Shown here one piece after another: positions 17,782 through 27,750 of a stretch of 64,000 bases of DNA. Source of the DNA: Treponema vincentii (GTDB lineage Bacteria > Spirochaetota > Spirochaetia > Treponematales > Treponemataceae); assembly GCF_018336815.1 (NCBI RefSeq), contig NZ_CP050497.1, positions 992,001-1,056,000 on the forward strand, given 5' to 3'. Position numbers and translations under genes: made by a program. Positions within the stretch are counted from its first letter, which is position 1; each line of letters begins with the position of its first letter. The notes under the pieces are model-generated. The model did no database searches, was not told the origin of the DNA, and saw nothing but the letters and a program-made list of their open reading frames with translations.

Positions 17782-19906
17782 TTATTTTTTTTCTTTTGGA
17801 AAACAAAGTGCAATAATCGCTTTATTAATTTGATTTTTTTTAACATCTTTCGGCAATTCAATATCATTTTCATCCAAAAATAATAGTTGACCTTTCATTG
17901 CTCTCATCATTTCGTTAGCAATATGTAAGCCTAGCCCCATGCCTATATTATGCGGTTTACCTGTAATAAACGGTTGAACGGCAACATCCGTCGGAATATT
18001 GAATCCCGGTCCATTGTCGGAAATGATAATCGAATTATATCCTTTTATTTGGTCTGTTATATATAGGGAAATCATTCTGTTACCTTTGCGTGCATAACTA
18101 AGCCAAAATATTGAATTATCCAATAAATTAGTCAATGCCGAAATAGATTCAGCCTCTGCTAAATACGCCTTTAATGAATTCTCTTTGCAGTTATCAAAAA
18201 CTTCTATTTTATGGTCGGAAAATCGGAACGAATAATTGTCTAACGCTGTCAAAACAATCGATGATAATTTAGTTTCTCCAATCGAAGACTTTCTTATCAT
18301 AGCCGAATATCCGCGAACAATCTTTTCGAGATTAAGTGAAATAGCAATAATATGCTCTGTCTCTCCACTATTCGCATATCCGATTAATGCCGCTACCTGT
18401 TTTTCAATTTCGTGAATAACAACACTTAAATTTAATCCGGCGTTGGCACTCTTTATAAGAACTTCCTTGACCTCTCTATATTGTTCATTTATTCGATATA
18501 AATACTTTAAGATTTCATCTTTAGTCTCTTTTTTCCGTAACTTTGTTTTCTACCAATTCAATAACATCATTTAAATCGGAAAGAACAGGTTCTATCACTT
18601 TATCTTTTTTGTAAAGTGTTGTTAATATCGCTTTATCAACATTACGTTCCCTAACAATCAATGATAAAGCATAATCAACCGCATCGACTAATGCTATATA
18701 AGAATCGTTTTCAATAAACCCTTCTCTATTGGTTTTTTCTTTGAGTCCGAAACTTTGCGAACGCTTTAACTTAACGGAGCCTAAAATGATATTGTTACTC
18801 ACGTTACCACCGACCCTATGAACACGTTTCAAATCTATTCCAAGCCAATCATTATCTCTTTCTCCATAGTCGTAAACCCGAACATCGTCCCGATAAACAC
18901 GAACCCCTCCATTTTCTTTTAAATATGATTTTATACTTGATTTTTCCGCATTGACGAAGTTGAAAATTTGAGCGTCCATTTCATAAATGATGACATCAAA
19001 CTCTATGTCTCCGATTTCGAAATCGTTTAAATCAATATAGTATTCTACATTTTTCTTTTTACCTGTTTCGTTTATTACTTCTTTGATGCCTTTAATATGA
19101 AGGTCCTCTTCAATTAAATCCATCTTCGTCAAATTACGTCCTTTATCAACCTTGGATAAAGAAGTCCACGGTTTAAATTCGTATTGAAAGTTCTCAATTA
19201 ATCGCCCTTTCATTACACAATGCCCAAAATACAGACCGCTGTCTTTGATGTCCTCAAAAGAGGGAAGACCGGAAAAAAGATTTGAGTTACTACGTATATT
19301 TACTTTAAACGAATCGTTTGCTCCGGAAAACGGACTGTTTAAAGATGTTAGATTTCTATAAACCTCTCTTATTTGCCGTCTATCCCAAGTTGTTTTAAGG
19401 TCATTGATTATAATTCGCGTACCGGTTTTTCCGTCTTTAAAATAAATAGGCATCTCATTTTCATCAACTTCGATAGTAAAATCGTTTATTTTTTTTACCT
19501 GATTTAGGGTTATCCAATTAATGCTGAGATGCACTTCTTTAGCGCTTTCCGTTTTACTAATCAGTGTGATTTTATTTCCTAATTTATGAATTCCGAGACG
19601 ACCAATACCCTTTTCTCCCAAAGGGAATCTTCCACAACAATTAGGTTCCAATCTTTTATGCTTAAAATCCGTTCCGATAACAAGCCATACGGTTTTGATT
19701 GTGTTTAGATTCATGCCAAAGCCGTCATCGGTAATCATCAATGATTTCAATTCCTCATTTTCCGTATTAAAATCTATAGTACAGGTATTTGCACATGCAT
19801 CGTACGAATTTTTAACCAGTTCAAGAAGCGCAATACTTTCATTCTTGATTAAATCTTCACCAAAATGAGCAATAATCCTGGGGGTTATCGAAAATACTTC
19901 TTTCAT
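17782..19906 (-). pseudogene. Double-ATPase protein: Hsp90/MORC-type ATPase fused to histidine-kinase module, frameshifted
   Basis: The first 461 codons form a GHKL ATPase: N-box ELVKNSYDA, Mg/ATP motif DDGFGM, and lid GRFPLGEKGIGRLGIHK, with a transducer-like middle domain. The second part has an H-box-like helix LSVVIHEIEKQVAAL, then a second GHKL domain with LTNLLDNSIFW, ISDNGPGF and GMGLGLHIANEMM, the order found in sensor kinases. The halves are separated by A6 on the coding strand (T6 at 18529-18534); one base fewer joins NKVTEKETKDEILKYLY into 707 residues. The second part has no ATG, GTG or TTG before its H-box, so a single protein is the better reading. It overlaps the methyltransferase stop by 4 bases. 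Confidence 0.75.
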
Positions 19907-20970
19907 TTTTTTCCTTGAATTGAATTTATAACAACTTCGCCCAATCTTCTTGCATATTCGGGCGGAACCGCATTGCCTATTAATTTTGCTGTTGCCGTAA
20001 TACCGGAAGTTTTAAAAACATAGTCTTTCGGAAACGTTTGTAGCGTAGCCCCCTCTCTTACGGATAAGGCTCTATCTTCATCAGGATGTCCGAAACGTCC
20101 GTTCGAAATGCTAAAAAACTTTGTAGTAATTGTAGGAGCCGGTTTGTCCCACCACATACGTCCGTATGTATCTTTAAAGTTGTTATCCTTACCTACAAAA
20201 CATTTTAGCTGGAGATCGGCATCATGAGCCCAATCCAACCTATTCCCTCCGTTATGCTTGGTTTTTTGCAATCTTCTTAAGCTTTTATCACTTAACCCTG
20301 CTACCGTATGATTAAAATCGGTATTATCACGATGCCCTGCTTTAACTTTAGAAAATCCGTTTGCTTCACCGATAACTTTATCAAGTGTTATTCCGGTTGT
20401 ATCGGCACTAGGCAATCGAATATTCGCATTTTTCAATCGTGTAGCAATAAGTGAAAATCGTCTTCTATGTTGCGGTACTCCGTAATAGTTCATATCCACA
20501 ACTTTATGTACAACTTTCTCATACCCTATATTTTTCAATTTATTAAGGAAGTCCGGTAATATGCTTTCTTTATTTGTTATAATTCCAGGAACATTTTCTA
20601 CCAGTACATATCCCGGTTTATAATACTCCACAAAACGAGCAAAATCCAATAATAAATCTTTCGATCTCAAGGATTTCGTCTTATCGGAATTTATTATGCT
20701 GTAAAATTGGCAAGGACTGCAACCGACAAAAATCAATTCATCATCATTTCTTTTAATTTTAAAAGTATGTTCAAAATATTCGCTTTTCAATTCTTTTATG
20801 TCGACTTCAATGAACGTGCTGCGAGGGTTATTGTATTCATATGTCGCTTTAGCATCTTTATCAAAATCAATACCGGCAATAACATCGATTCCTGCTTGCC
20901 GAAGACCATAGGTCATTCCTCCGCCGCCGCAGAAAAAATCGATAGCTTTATATTGAATTTTCCTTTCCAT
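19903..20970 (-). CDS. DNA (cytosine-5-)-methyltransferase
   Basis: 355 residues with the ordered C5-methyltransferase motifs: I (IDFFCGGGGMTYGL), IV with the catalytic Cys in VGCSPCQF, VI in VLVENVPGI, VIII in VPQHRRRFSLIATR, and X in LIGNAVPPEYARRLG. The target-recognition region lies at about residues 200-290. It is the first gene of a four-gene operon with the ATPase/kinase, receiver-like and Vsr genes. No separate restriction endonuclease is visible. The recognition sequence cannot be inferred. Confidence 0.95.
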   Translation of the reverse strand: MERKIQYKAIDFFCGGGGMTYGLRQAGIDVIAGIDFDKDAKATYEYNNPRSTFIEVDIKELKSEYFEHTFKIKRNDDELIFVGCSPCQFYSIINSDKTKSLRSKDLLLDFARFVEYYKPGYVLVENVPGIITNKESILPDFLNKLKNIGYEKVVHKVVDMNYYGVPQHRRRFSLIATRLKNANIRLPSADTTGITLDKVIGEANGFSKVKAGHRDNTDFNHTVAGLSDKSLRRLQKTKHNGGNRLDWAHDADLQLKCFVGKDNNFKDTYGRMWWDKPAPTITTKFFSISNGRFGHPDEDRALSVREGATLQTFPKDYVFKTSGITATAKLIGNAVPPEYARRLGEVVINSIQGKK

Positions 20971-21170
20971 AAATCCCTACACCGTCCCCCGGTTTTACTC
21001 ATCTCGCTATACTTTTTATAATAATAACACAAATTGAGCGTAAAACTCAAGAACTTCGCAGCACCTGTTGTCAAGTTTGCTCCTTGACGTAACGGTTCTT
21101 TTTCCGTATACTGTTCAAACTTTGTCTGAGGAAGCCTTTTTTGGTAAACTAGCCTCAGCTTGTTTTATTT

Positions 21171-21243
21171 GCCAACTTAGCTCACCCGGCAGAGCAGCAC
21201 CCTCGTAACGTGCAGGTACTCGGTTCAAGTCCGAGAGTTGGCT
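21171..21243 (+). tRNA. tRNA-Thr (anticodon CGT)
   Basis: A 73-base cloverleaf: acceptor GCCAACT/AGTTGGC (7 bp), D arm GCTC...GAGC, anticodon loop CTCGTAA giving CGT, T arm CTCGG-TTCAAGT-CCGAG, discriminator T. CCA is not encoded. The top of the anticodon stem has one C-C mismatch. A T-run follows directly and may terminate transcription. Its 3' 40 bases are repeated at 22196. Confidence 0.9.
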
Positions 21244-21438
21244 TTTTTTTAGTAAGTGATTGTGTTATCATTATTTACAAAATACGTTATTCGAACAATT
21301 GGGACGACAATATTAAAGATTATGCTATTCCCCGGTACATAAAACCAATACATGTTCGCTTTCAGTATCTGCGATAAAAGTCTTTACTATGGCTGTCTCA
21401 TATCCTTTTTCAATCCCAAACAAAGAAAAAAGACTTTT

Positions 21439-21501
21439 ATTCGTGCGGAAGGTTTAATACCCGCCGTTCCTCGGCAATGCTCTGCATCGGGGGTGTTGAT
21501 T
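21439..21501. repeat. Family 2 repeat, copy C, internally deleted (63 bp)
   Basis: It keeps both ends of the 116-bp element (ATTCGTGCGGAAGGTTTAAT and GTGTTGATT) and one hairpin, but lacks the centre. It lies inside the segment bounded by the duplicated tRNA end. Confidence 0.7.
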
Positions 21502-21577
21502 TAGATTTTAAAATAACCGGACAAGAGACTGTACCGTGGTAGATTAGTATACTGCTTTTTTTGTTACTATGCATACC

Positions 21578-21606
21578 TTGATAGAAATACATAAAAGAAA
21601 TACAAT
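21578..21606 (+). promoter_or_regulatory. Probable promoter of brnT-brnA
   Basis: TTGATA, a 17-base spacer and TACAAT lie 27 bases before the BrnT start codon; AGAGGTG then serves as ribosome site. Confidence 0.5.
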
Positions 21607-21632
21607 ATAGACATATCAAAAGAGGTGTTTTT

Positions 21633-21938
21633 ATGATGGTTGTTCACGGAAAATTTGAATGGGACAGTAACAAGAATGAGATAAACATCAAAAAACACGG
21701 TCTTTCATTTGATGCAATTCTTGAAGTGTTTAATGATCCATACTTTATCGAAAAGATTGATATTGAACATTCAACACTTAAGGAAGAAAGACTAATAGGG
21801 ATTGGGAGTTTGAACGGTTTTGTAATAATCACGATTGTGTATACGGAACGTGATAGAACAAGGCTTATTTCTTCACGTCTGGCAACAAAAAAGGAGGAGG
21901 CTTTTTATTATGAGCAACGAAAAAACTTTAACTGCTGA
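21633..21938 (+). CDS. brnT: BrnT-family toxin
   Basis: 101 residues with the BrnT signatures FEWDSNKNEINIKKHGLSFD at the start, then RLIGIG and the active-site strand RLISSRLATKKEE. Known BrnT proteins are RelE-fold ribonucleases that stall growth and are neutralised by BrnA. The next gene overlaps it by 29 bases. The pair is enclosed by the duplicated tRNA-Thr end, consistent with arrival as a small genomic island. Confidence 0.88.
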   Translation: MMVVHGKFEWDSNKNEINIKKHGLSFDAILEVFNDPYFIEKIDIEHSTLKEERLIGIGSLNGFVIITIVYTERDRTRLISSRLATKKEEAFYYEQRKNFNC

Positions 21939-22164
21939 AAGAGTGGCGGAACTCCGCAAGAACATTGATTTATCGGATATTCCTGAAATTACGGACTTTT
22001 CCGGTTTTAAGCCTCGATACCCTGAATACTTCAAGCCAAAAAGAGAGCAAGTATCAATCAGATTGAGCAAATATCTTATTGACCATTTTAGAGCAATGGG
22101 AAAAGGTTGGCAAACAAAGGTAAATGATTTCTTAATGGATGCCGTCAACAACGGACAAATTTAA
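21910..22164 (+). CDS. brnA: BrnA-family antitoxin
   Basis: 84 residues starting at the ATG within the end of brnT, with AGGAGG immediately upstream. The C-terminal REQVSIRLSKYLIDHFRAMGKGWQTKVNDFL is the ribbon-helix-helix DNA-binding region typical of BrnA; the N-terminal part binds the toxin. BrnA-BrnT complexes usually repress their own promoter. Confidence 0.85.
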   Translation: MSNEKTLTAERVAELRKNIDLSDIPEITDFSGFKPRYPEYFKPKREQVSIRLSKYLIDHFRAMGKGWQTKVNDFLMDAVNNGQI

Positions 22165-22195
22165 TCGACTTTGTTAAACGCAAAAATAACCGAGC

Positions 22196-22235
22196 CGTAA
22201 CGTGCAGGTACTCGGTTTAAGTCCGAGAGTTTGCT
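22196..22235 (+). repeat. Duplicated 3' end of tRNA-Thr (attachment-site-like direct repeat)
   Basis: It matches 21204-21243 at 38 of 40 positions; the changes are in the T loop (TTTAAGT) and acceptor (AGTTTGC). There is no 5' half. The two copies are 992 bases apart and bracket copy C of family 2 and brnTA. Confidence 0.8.
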
Positions 22236-22323
22236 TTTTTATCTTTTTCTTTTTAATTCCTTCACTAATCCTTATATATTGTGAGACATCCTAAAAAAAA
22301 ATTAGTTTTTTGCGTTTTTTTGC

Positions 22324-22351
22324 TTGTTTTTGCGGTGAACCGTGCTATACT
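22324..22351 (+). promoter_or_regulatory. Probable promoter of the guanine deaminase gene
   Basis: TTGTTT, 16 bases, TATACT, placed 19 bases before the start codon. An ACAAGGG ribosome site lies between. Confidence 0.5.
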
Positions 22352-22370
22352 GGTACAAGGGTATTGCAGT

Positions 22371-23651
22371 ATGAGTCAGACACAGTTTGTCGTTAAGGGT
22401 GATTTTATATCAGCCGTAACAAAAGACCGTCTCGTAGCGCATCCGAATGCGTATGCACTGTGCGAAAACGGAAGGATAATCGATTTTGTCAATATATTAC
22501 CGGAAGGGCAGTGGGAGCATGTCCCCTGTTTTGATTTTTCCGGTATGCTGATTGTGCCTGCGTGCGTGGATTTACACGTTCATGCACCGCAGTACGCATT
22601 CCGCGGAATAGGGATGGAGCTTGAGCTCATCGATTGGCTGAATACCTATACCTTTCCCGAAGAAGCGAAATATGCCGATGCCGATTACGCTTTGCAGAGC
22701 TATCGGCTTTTTACCGATGACCTTGAAGCAAGCCCGTCATGCCGTGCGGTAATCTTCGGCACTATTCATAATAGCGGCAATCGTGTGCTGGCCGATTTAC
22801 TGAAAGCTAAAAAGATGCCGTGTCTCGTCGGCAAGGTGAATATGGATCGGAATGCGCCCGACTACTTATGCGAAACGGCGGAATCTTCTTTTGCCGCGAC
22901 CCAAGCCTTTGTTGATTCATTTAAAAATGATGATACCGTTGCTCCTATTATAACGCCTCGCTTTGTGCCTTCGTGTACGCCCGCTTTAATGGATAATCTC
23001 GGCAAGTTGGCAGCAGCCCGGCACTTGCCTATACAGAGCCATCTTTCGGAAAATAAAAAAGAAATCGCATGGGTGAAGGAACTTCATCCCGAATGTAAAA
23101 ACTATGCCGAAGTGTACGGCCGCTACGGCCTTTTAACCGATAAAACCATTCTCGCTCATTGTGTGCACCCTACCGACGAAGAAATAGAATTGCTGATTCG
23201 GCGCGGCACGTATATTGCTCATTGCCCCGAATCGAATATCAATTTAACCAGCGGCATTGCGCCGATTGCGCGGCTTTTGGATGCCGGTGTTCATGTAGGG
23301 CTCGGCTCCGATATTGCGGCAGGCTCCCAGCTTTCCCTGTTTAAAGCGATGATGTCGGCGCTCCAAGCTTCAAAGATGCGGCGGTATTTTTATGGAGGCG
23401 AGCGTGCACTCTCCGTTTCGGAAGTATTGTACCTTGGAACGAAAGGCGGCGGTTCCTTCTTCGGCGATACCGGCAGCTTTGAAAAGAACTTCTGGTTCGA
23501 TGCAGTGGTGATCGACGATTCCCGTTTTAGCGCACGTACGGATTTTTCTATTGAACAGCGGCTTGAGCGTGCACTCTACTTGACGGAGCAGCACAGCATG
23601 GTTGCAAAATTTGTGCAAGGCCGCTGCGTGTGGAATCATGCGGAATACTGA
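22371..23651 (+). CDS. guaD: Guanine deaminase
   Basis: 426 residues of the amidohydrolase family, converting guanine to xanthine and ammonia. Metal and catalytic positions are visible in DLHVHAPQYAFRGIG, the His of QSHLSE, AHCVHPTDEE and the Asp of GLGSDIAAGS. ATG at 22371 was preferred to the longer open frame because a promoter lies just upstream of it. Its product xanthine is the substrate of the xanthine dehydrogenase encoded downstream. Confidence 0.92.
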   Translation: MSQTQFVVKGDFISAVTKDRLVAHPNAYALCENGRIIDFVNILPEGQWEHVPCFDFSGMLIVPACVDLHVHAPQYAFRGIGMELELIDWLNTYTFPEEAKYADADYALQSYRLFTDDLEASPSCRAVIFGTIHNSGNRVLADLLKAKKMPCLVGKVNMDRNAPDYLCETAESSFAATQAFVDSFKNDDTVAPIITPRFVPSCTPALMDNLGKLAAARHLPIQSHLSENKKEIAWVKELHPECKNYAEVYGRYGLLTDKTILAHCVHPTDEEIELLIRRGTYIAHCPESNINLTSGIAPIARLLDAGVHVGLGSDIAAGSQLSLFKAMMSALQASKMRRYFYGGERALSVSEVLYLGTKGGGSFFGDTGSFEKNFWFDAVVIDDSRFSARTDFSIEQRLERALYLTEQHSMVAKFVQGRCVWNHAEY

Positions 23652-23688
23652 TAATATATACAAAAATATATAAATGGGAGATATAATT

Positions 23689-25441
23689 ATGGATGAAAAA
23701 AGGTTTATCGATATTGCGGCAGGGCGGGTAAAAGCCGATCTGGTGTTAAAAAAACGCTTTCGTGCTTAATGTATTTACCAAAGAGTTTATTAAACAGGAT
23801 GTTGCGATAGCGGACGGGTATATCGCCGGAGTCGGACAATATGACGGTATCGAAGAAAAGGATCTGACAGGTAAGTATGTTTGCCCCGGTCTTATCGATG
23901 CGCACATGCACATTGAATCGACGATGGCGCCTCCCCGAAATTTTGCACGGCAGGCACTCCGGTGCGGTACCACTGCGGTTGTTGCGGATCCGCACGAAAT
24001 TGCAAATGTTGCCGGCGTTGACGGTATCCTTTATATGCTGGCGGATGCGCGGAAAGCGGTATTTGCCGGTACAAATCAGCCGCTTGTTTCCATCTATTTT
24101 ATGATTCCCTCATGCGTACCCGCTACCGATTTTGAACATACCGGCGGTATTATTACCGCTTATGATATAGAAAAACTGTTGGACGAACCGAATGTGCTTG
24201 GACTCGGCGAGATGATGAACTATCCTGCAGTTATCCGCGGGGATGAGTCCGTATTAAAGAAGATTGCCGCCGCCCGGAAAAAGATGTGCGACGGTCATGC
24301 TCCCTTTGTACGCGGTAAAGAACTGCAAGCGTATTGCGCTGCCGGTATCCGCACCGATCACGAATCTTCTTCTTATGAAGAAGCATACGAAAAGCTGCAG
24401 CAAGGAATGTACATTCTGATACGCGAAGGTTCTTCCGCGCAGGACTTGGAACCCATCGTAACCGGAATGTTGGAGCATAAAACGGATACGGGACGCTTTG
24501 CATTCTGCACCGATGATAAAAAAATGAGCGATATATTGGCGAATGGACATATCGACAATAACGTACGCAAGGCAGTCTCGCTTGGATTGCCGGCAGAAGA
24601 TGCGCTGTGTATGGCGAGCTTCCATGCCGCGCAATGCTACGGCCTGACCGGAATGGGCGCGATTGCTCCGCGCTATCATGCGGATATTGTCGTATTTGAC
24701 AATATAACGGACTTTCCGATTAATACGGTGTACAAGGCCGGCATCGAGGTTGACAGTATCCCCGCGGCGCAAGAAGACGCATCGGCAGACGAAAACGAAC
24801 CGGCTTCGTTCTCGATTCAAAGAATAACCGACAGCGTGCACGTCGTTCCCGTTCCGCGGAGCGCTTTCAATGCCGATCACTTTATGCCGTCCGGTTCCGA
24901 TAATTTCCATGTCATCGGTATGCAGCCGGGAAAATTGGTTACACAGCATTTAGTATTCCCGCGGCAGGAATGTAACGAACTGCTTAAAGAAGGAAAGCTT
25001 TGCTATCTGGCTGTTTTGGAGCGGCATAAGAATACCGGCAATATCGGCCGCGCATTGCTGTACGGTTACGGACTGTCGAGAGGCGCAATTGCTGCAAGTA
25101 TCGGGCATGATTCGCACAATATCATTGTTGCCGGTTCCAATGCCACCGATATGCACCGCGCCGTAGAGGAAGTTATCGACATGAAAGGCGGCGTGGCTGT
25201 TGTACAAAACGGCGCGGTGCTCAGCAAGTTTGCACTGCCGATCGCCGGGTTGATGAGTCCCAGCGAGCCGGTACAGCTTGCCGAATGCATCCACGATGCA
25301 GCCGAGAAAGCGCATACTATCGGCGTCTATCCCGAAGTTGAACCGCTGATCGGTTTGTCGTTCCTTGCGCTGCCGGTTATCCCCGAATTAAAATTGACGG
25401 ATTCCGGTTTGTTCGATGTAGTAAAATTTCAGTTTATATAG
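23689..25441 (+). pseudogene. ade: Adenine deaminase, frameshifted near the start
   Basis: Converts adenine to hypoxanthine. Family motifs: GLIDAHMHIESTM, ADPHEIANV, HAPFVRGKEL, GIRTDHESSSYEEA and FCTDDKKMSD. The start ATG at 23689 follows GGGAG. The frame breaks at A7 (23748-23754) after 20 codons; deleting one A connects DLVLKNAFVLNVFTKE and gives 583 residues, the normal size. Everything beyond the break is intact, so a sequencing error is likely. It stands between guaD and the xdh genes. Confidence 0.88.
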
Positions 25442-25451
25442 GGAGGTAAAA

Positions 25452-27749
25452 ATGATAGTTGGAAAAGCGGTGCCCCGTGTCGATGCTTACGATAAGGTAA
25501 CCGGCAGGGCAAAGTATGTTGACGATTATTTTCACAGTGATTTTTTAGTCGCAAAGGTATTGCACAGTACCATCGCGAACGGACTGGTAAAAAAAATCGA
25601 TACAAGCGCTGCGGAAAAAATCCCCGGCGTGGTTAAGATTGTTACCTGTTTCGATGTGCCGGACATTTGTTTCCCGACTGCGGGACACCCGTGGTCTACC
25701 GAAGCGGCGCATCAGGATATTGCCGACCGGAGACTGTTGAACACGAGAGTACGCTTCTACGGGGATGATATTGCGGCAGTCATTGCAGAAGACAATGTCG
25801 CTGCAGAGCGTGCCTTAAAAGCAATCACCGTTGAGTATGAAGAATATCCTCCTATTATGGATGTGCACCAAGCGATGTCGCCGGAAGCAACCGTGTTACA
25901 CGAAGCGTTTCCGGGCAATGTGCTCAAGCATACGGTGTTCAGCGTGGGTACGTATGAAGAAACGCCGGATGATACCGACACCGTGATGTTTGAAGGCGAT
26001 TATGCGGTATCTCCGATTTCTCACTGTCATATAGAAAATCCCGGCTCGTATGCGTATATGAAAGGCGGAAAGATTATCGTGGTGTCTTCCACGCAGCTGC
26101 CTCATATCTGCCGCCGCGTGTGCGGACAGGCGCTCGGAATCGACTGGGGAAAAATACGGGTTATCAAGCCGTATATCGGCGGCGGCTTCGGCAATAAGCA
26201 GGACATCCTCTATGAGCCACTGAACGCTTACCTTTGTACGCTCGTAGGCGGCCGCTGTGTGCAGCTGTCCGTTTCGCGTGAGGAAACCTTTATGTGTACC
26301 CGCACGCGCCATGCGATGGAATTCCATATGAAGACCACGGTGCGGAAGTCGGACGGCAGGTTCATTTCGCGCAAGATGCTCTGCTATTCCACAAATGGCG
26401 GCTATGCTTCCCACGGCCACGCCATTACCGCGAATGCCGCTAACGAATTTAAGCAGCTCTACTCGGCGGAAAAAGGAGTCGTGTCCGAAGCGTATTCCGT
26501 GTTTACCAACCATATTACCGCAGGGGCAATGCGCGCGTATGGGATTCCGCAAGCGGATTTTGCCCTTGAATCTTTTATGGATGATATGGCGCTCAAACTG
26601 AATATGGATCCTGTTGATTTGCGGCTCAAGAACTGTATGCGGGAAGGGTACGAAGACCCTGTTACAAAGATTAGAGCAAACTCGGACGGGCTGTATCAGT
26701 GCTTGCAGAAAGGCCGCGAGGTGTTCCACTGGGATGAGCTGCGCAAGAAATATGCGAACCAAACAGGGCCGGTGCGCCGCGGCGTCGGAGTTGCCTGCTT
26801 TAACTACAAAACCGGCGTGTACCCCATCGCGCTCGAAACTGCCTCCGCCCGTATTGTGCTCAATCAGGACGGCAGTATCCAAATTCAGATGGGTGCAACG
26901 GAAATAGGCCAAGGTGCCGATACGGTGTTCTGCCAGATGGCTGCCGAAGTGCTTTCGCTGCCGATGGATAAGGTGTATATCTTCTCGGAACAGGATACCG
27001 ATGTCAGCCCCTACGACAGCGCGGCTTATGCTTCCCGTCAAACGTATGTCAGCGGTAAGGCTGTTAAAAAGACCGCCGAATCGCTGAAACGAAAAATCTT
27101 GGAATATGCGGCATGGATGCTCGATATGAAGGCCGATGAACTTGATCTGCAGCATGAAAAAATTATTGTCCGCAGTACCGGCGAAGAGCGACTCACTTTG
27201 GAAGAGGTCGCAATGGAAAGCTGTTACAGTATGAAGGAATCCAATCACCTCAGCGCGGAAGAAACCTCTCATTGTACCGATAACTGCTTCTCGTTCGGCG
27301 CAACCTTTGTTGAGATTGAGGTTGATATCCCGGTCGGCAAAATCAAGGTACTGAATATTTTGAACCTGCACGACAGCGGTACGCTTATCAATCCGCAGCT
27401 TGCGGCGGCTCAGGTACACGGCGGCATGGGAATGGGACTCGGTGCTGCAACTGCCGAACAGATGCTTTACGATAATAAAGGCAAGCTGCTGAACGGGAAC
27501 CTTTTGGATTATAAGCTGCCGACGGCGATGGATCTTCCCGACTTACACGAGCTGTTCATCGAAAATGCCGACCCCACCGGTCCCTTCGGAAATAAATCTT
27601 TGGGCGAGCCGCCGATTATTTCGCAGCCGCCGGCAATCCGCAATGCGCTGCTCCATGCAACCGGCGTTGCCATTAATAAGCTGCCGCTTAATCCTCAGCG
27701 GCTTTTTGAAGCGTTCAGCGAGAGCGGGCTGCTGAAGGAGGTAATCTAA
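25452..27749 (+). CDS. xdhA: Xanthine dehydrogenase, molybdenum-binding subunit
   Basis: 765 residues. The N-terminal aldehyde oxidase/xanthine dehydrogenase a/b hammerhead domain begins GKAVPRVDAYDKVTGRAKY. Molybdopterin contacts are seen in KPYIGGGFGNKQD and GQGADTVFCQMAAE, and the active-site Glu in SLGEPPIISQPPAIRNAL. GGGAGG precedes the ATG. The enzyme hydroxylates hypoxanthine to xanthine and urate, using the FAD and 2Fe-2S subunits encoded next. Confidence 0.9.
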   Translation: MIVGKAVPRVDAYDKVTGRAKYVDDYFHSDFLVAKVLHSTIANGLVKKIDTSAAEKIPGVVKIVTCFDVPDICFPTAGHPWSTEAAHQDIADRRLLNTRVRFYGDDIAAVIAEDNVAAERALKAITVEYEEYPPIMDVHQAMSPEATVLHEAFPGNVLKHTVFSVGTYEETPDDTDTVMFEGDYAVSPISHCHIENPGSYAYMKGGKIIVVSSTQLPHICRRVCGQALGIDWGKIRVIKPYIGGGFGNKQDILYEPLNAYLCTLVGGRCVQLSVSREETFMCTRTRHAMEFHMKTTVRKSDGRFISRKMLCYSTNGGYASHGHAITANAANEFKQLYSAEKGVVSEAYSVFTNHITAGAMRAYGIPQADFALESFMDDMALKLNMDPVDLRLKNCMREGYEDPVTKIRANSDGLYQCLQKGREVFHWDELRKKYANQTGPVRRGVGVACFNYKTGVYPIALETASARIVLNQDGSIQIQMGATEIGQGADTVFCQMAAEVLSLPMDKVYIFSEQDTDVSPYDSAAYASRQTYVSGKAVKKTAESLKRKILEYAAWMLDMKADELDLQHEKIIVRSTGEERLTLEEVAMESCYSMKESNHLSAEETSHCTDNCFSFGATFVEIEVDIPVGKIKVLNILNLHDSGTLINPQLAAAQVHGGMGMGLGAATAEQMLYDNKGKLLNGNLLDYKLPTAMDLPDLHELFIENADPTGPFGNKSLGEPPIISQPPAIRNALLHATGVAINKLPLNPQRLFEAFSESGLLKEVI

Positions 27750-27750
27750 T

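Noticed and set aside
18500..18560. Programmed -1 frameshift (A_AAA_AAG type) in the double-ATPase gene
   Set aside because: The needed shift is +1 (or loss of one A), and the A6 run is out of phase for the -1 heptamer. Slippage or sequencing error remains open.
25896..27419. 507-codon open frame antisense to the xanthine dehydrogenase large subunit
   Set aside because: It lies wholly opposite a gene with strong family motifs, and its His/Arg-rich translation resembles no protein; it is a shadow of codon bias.
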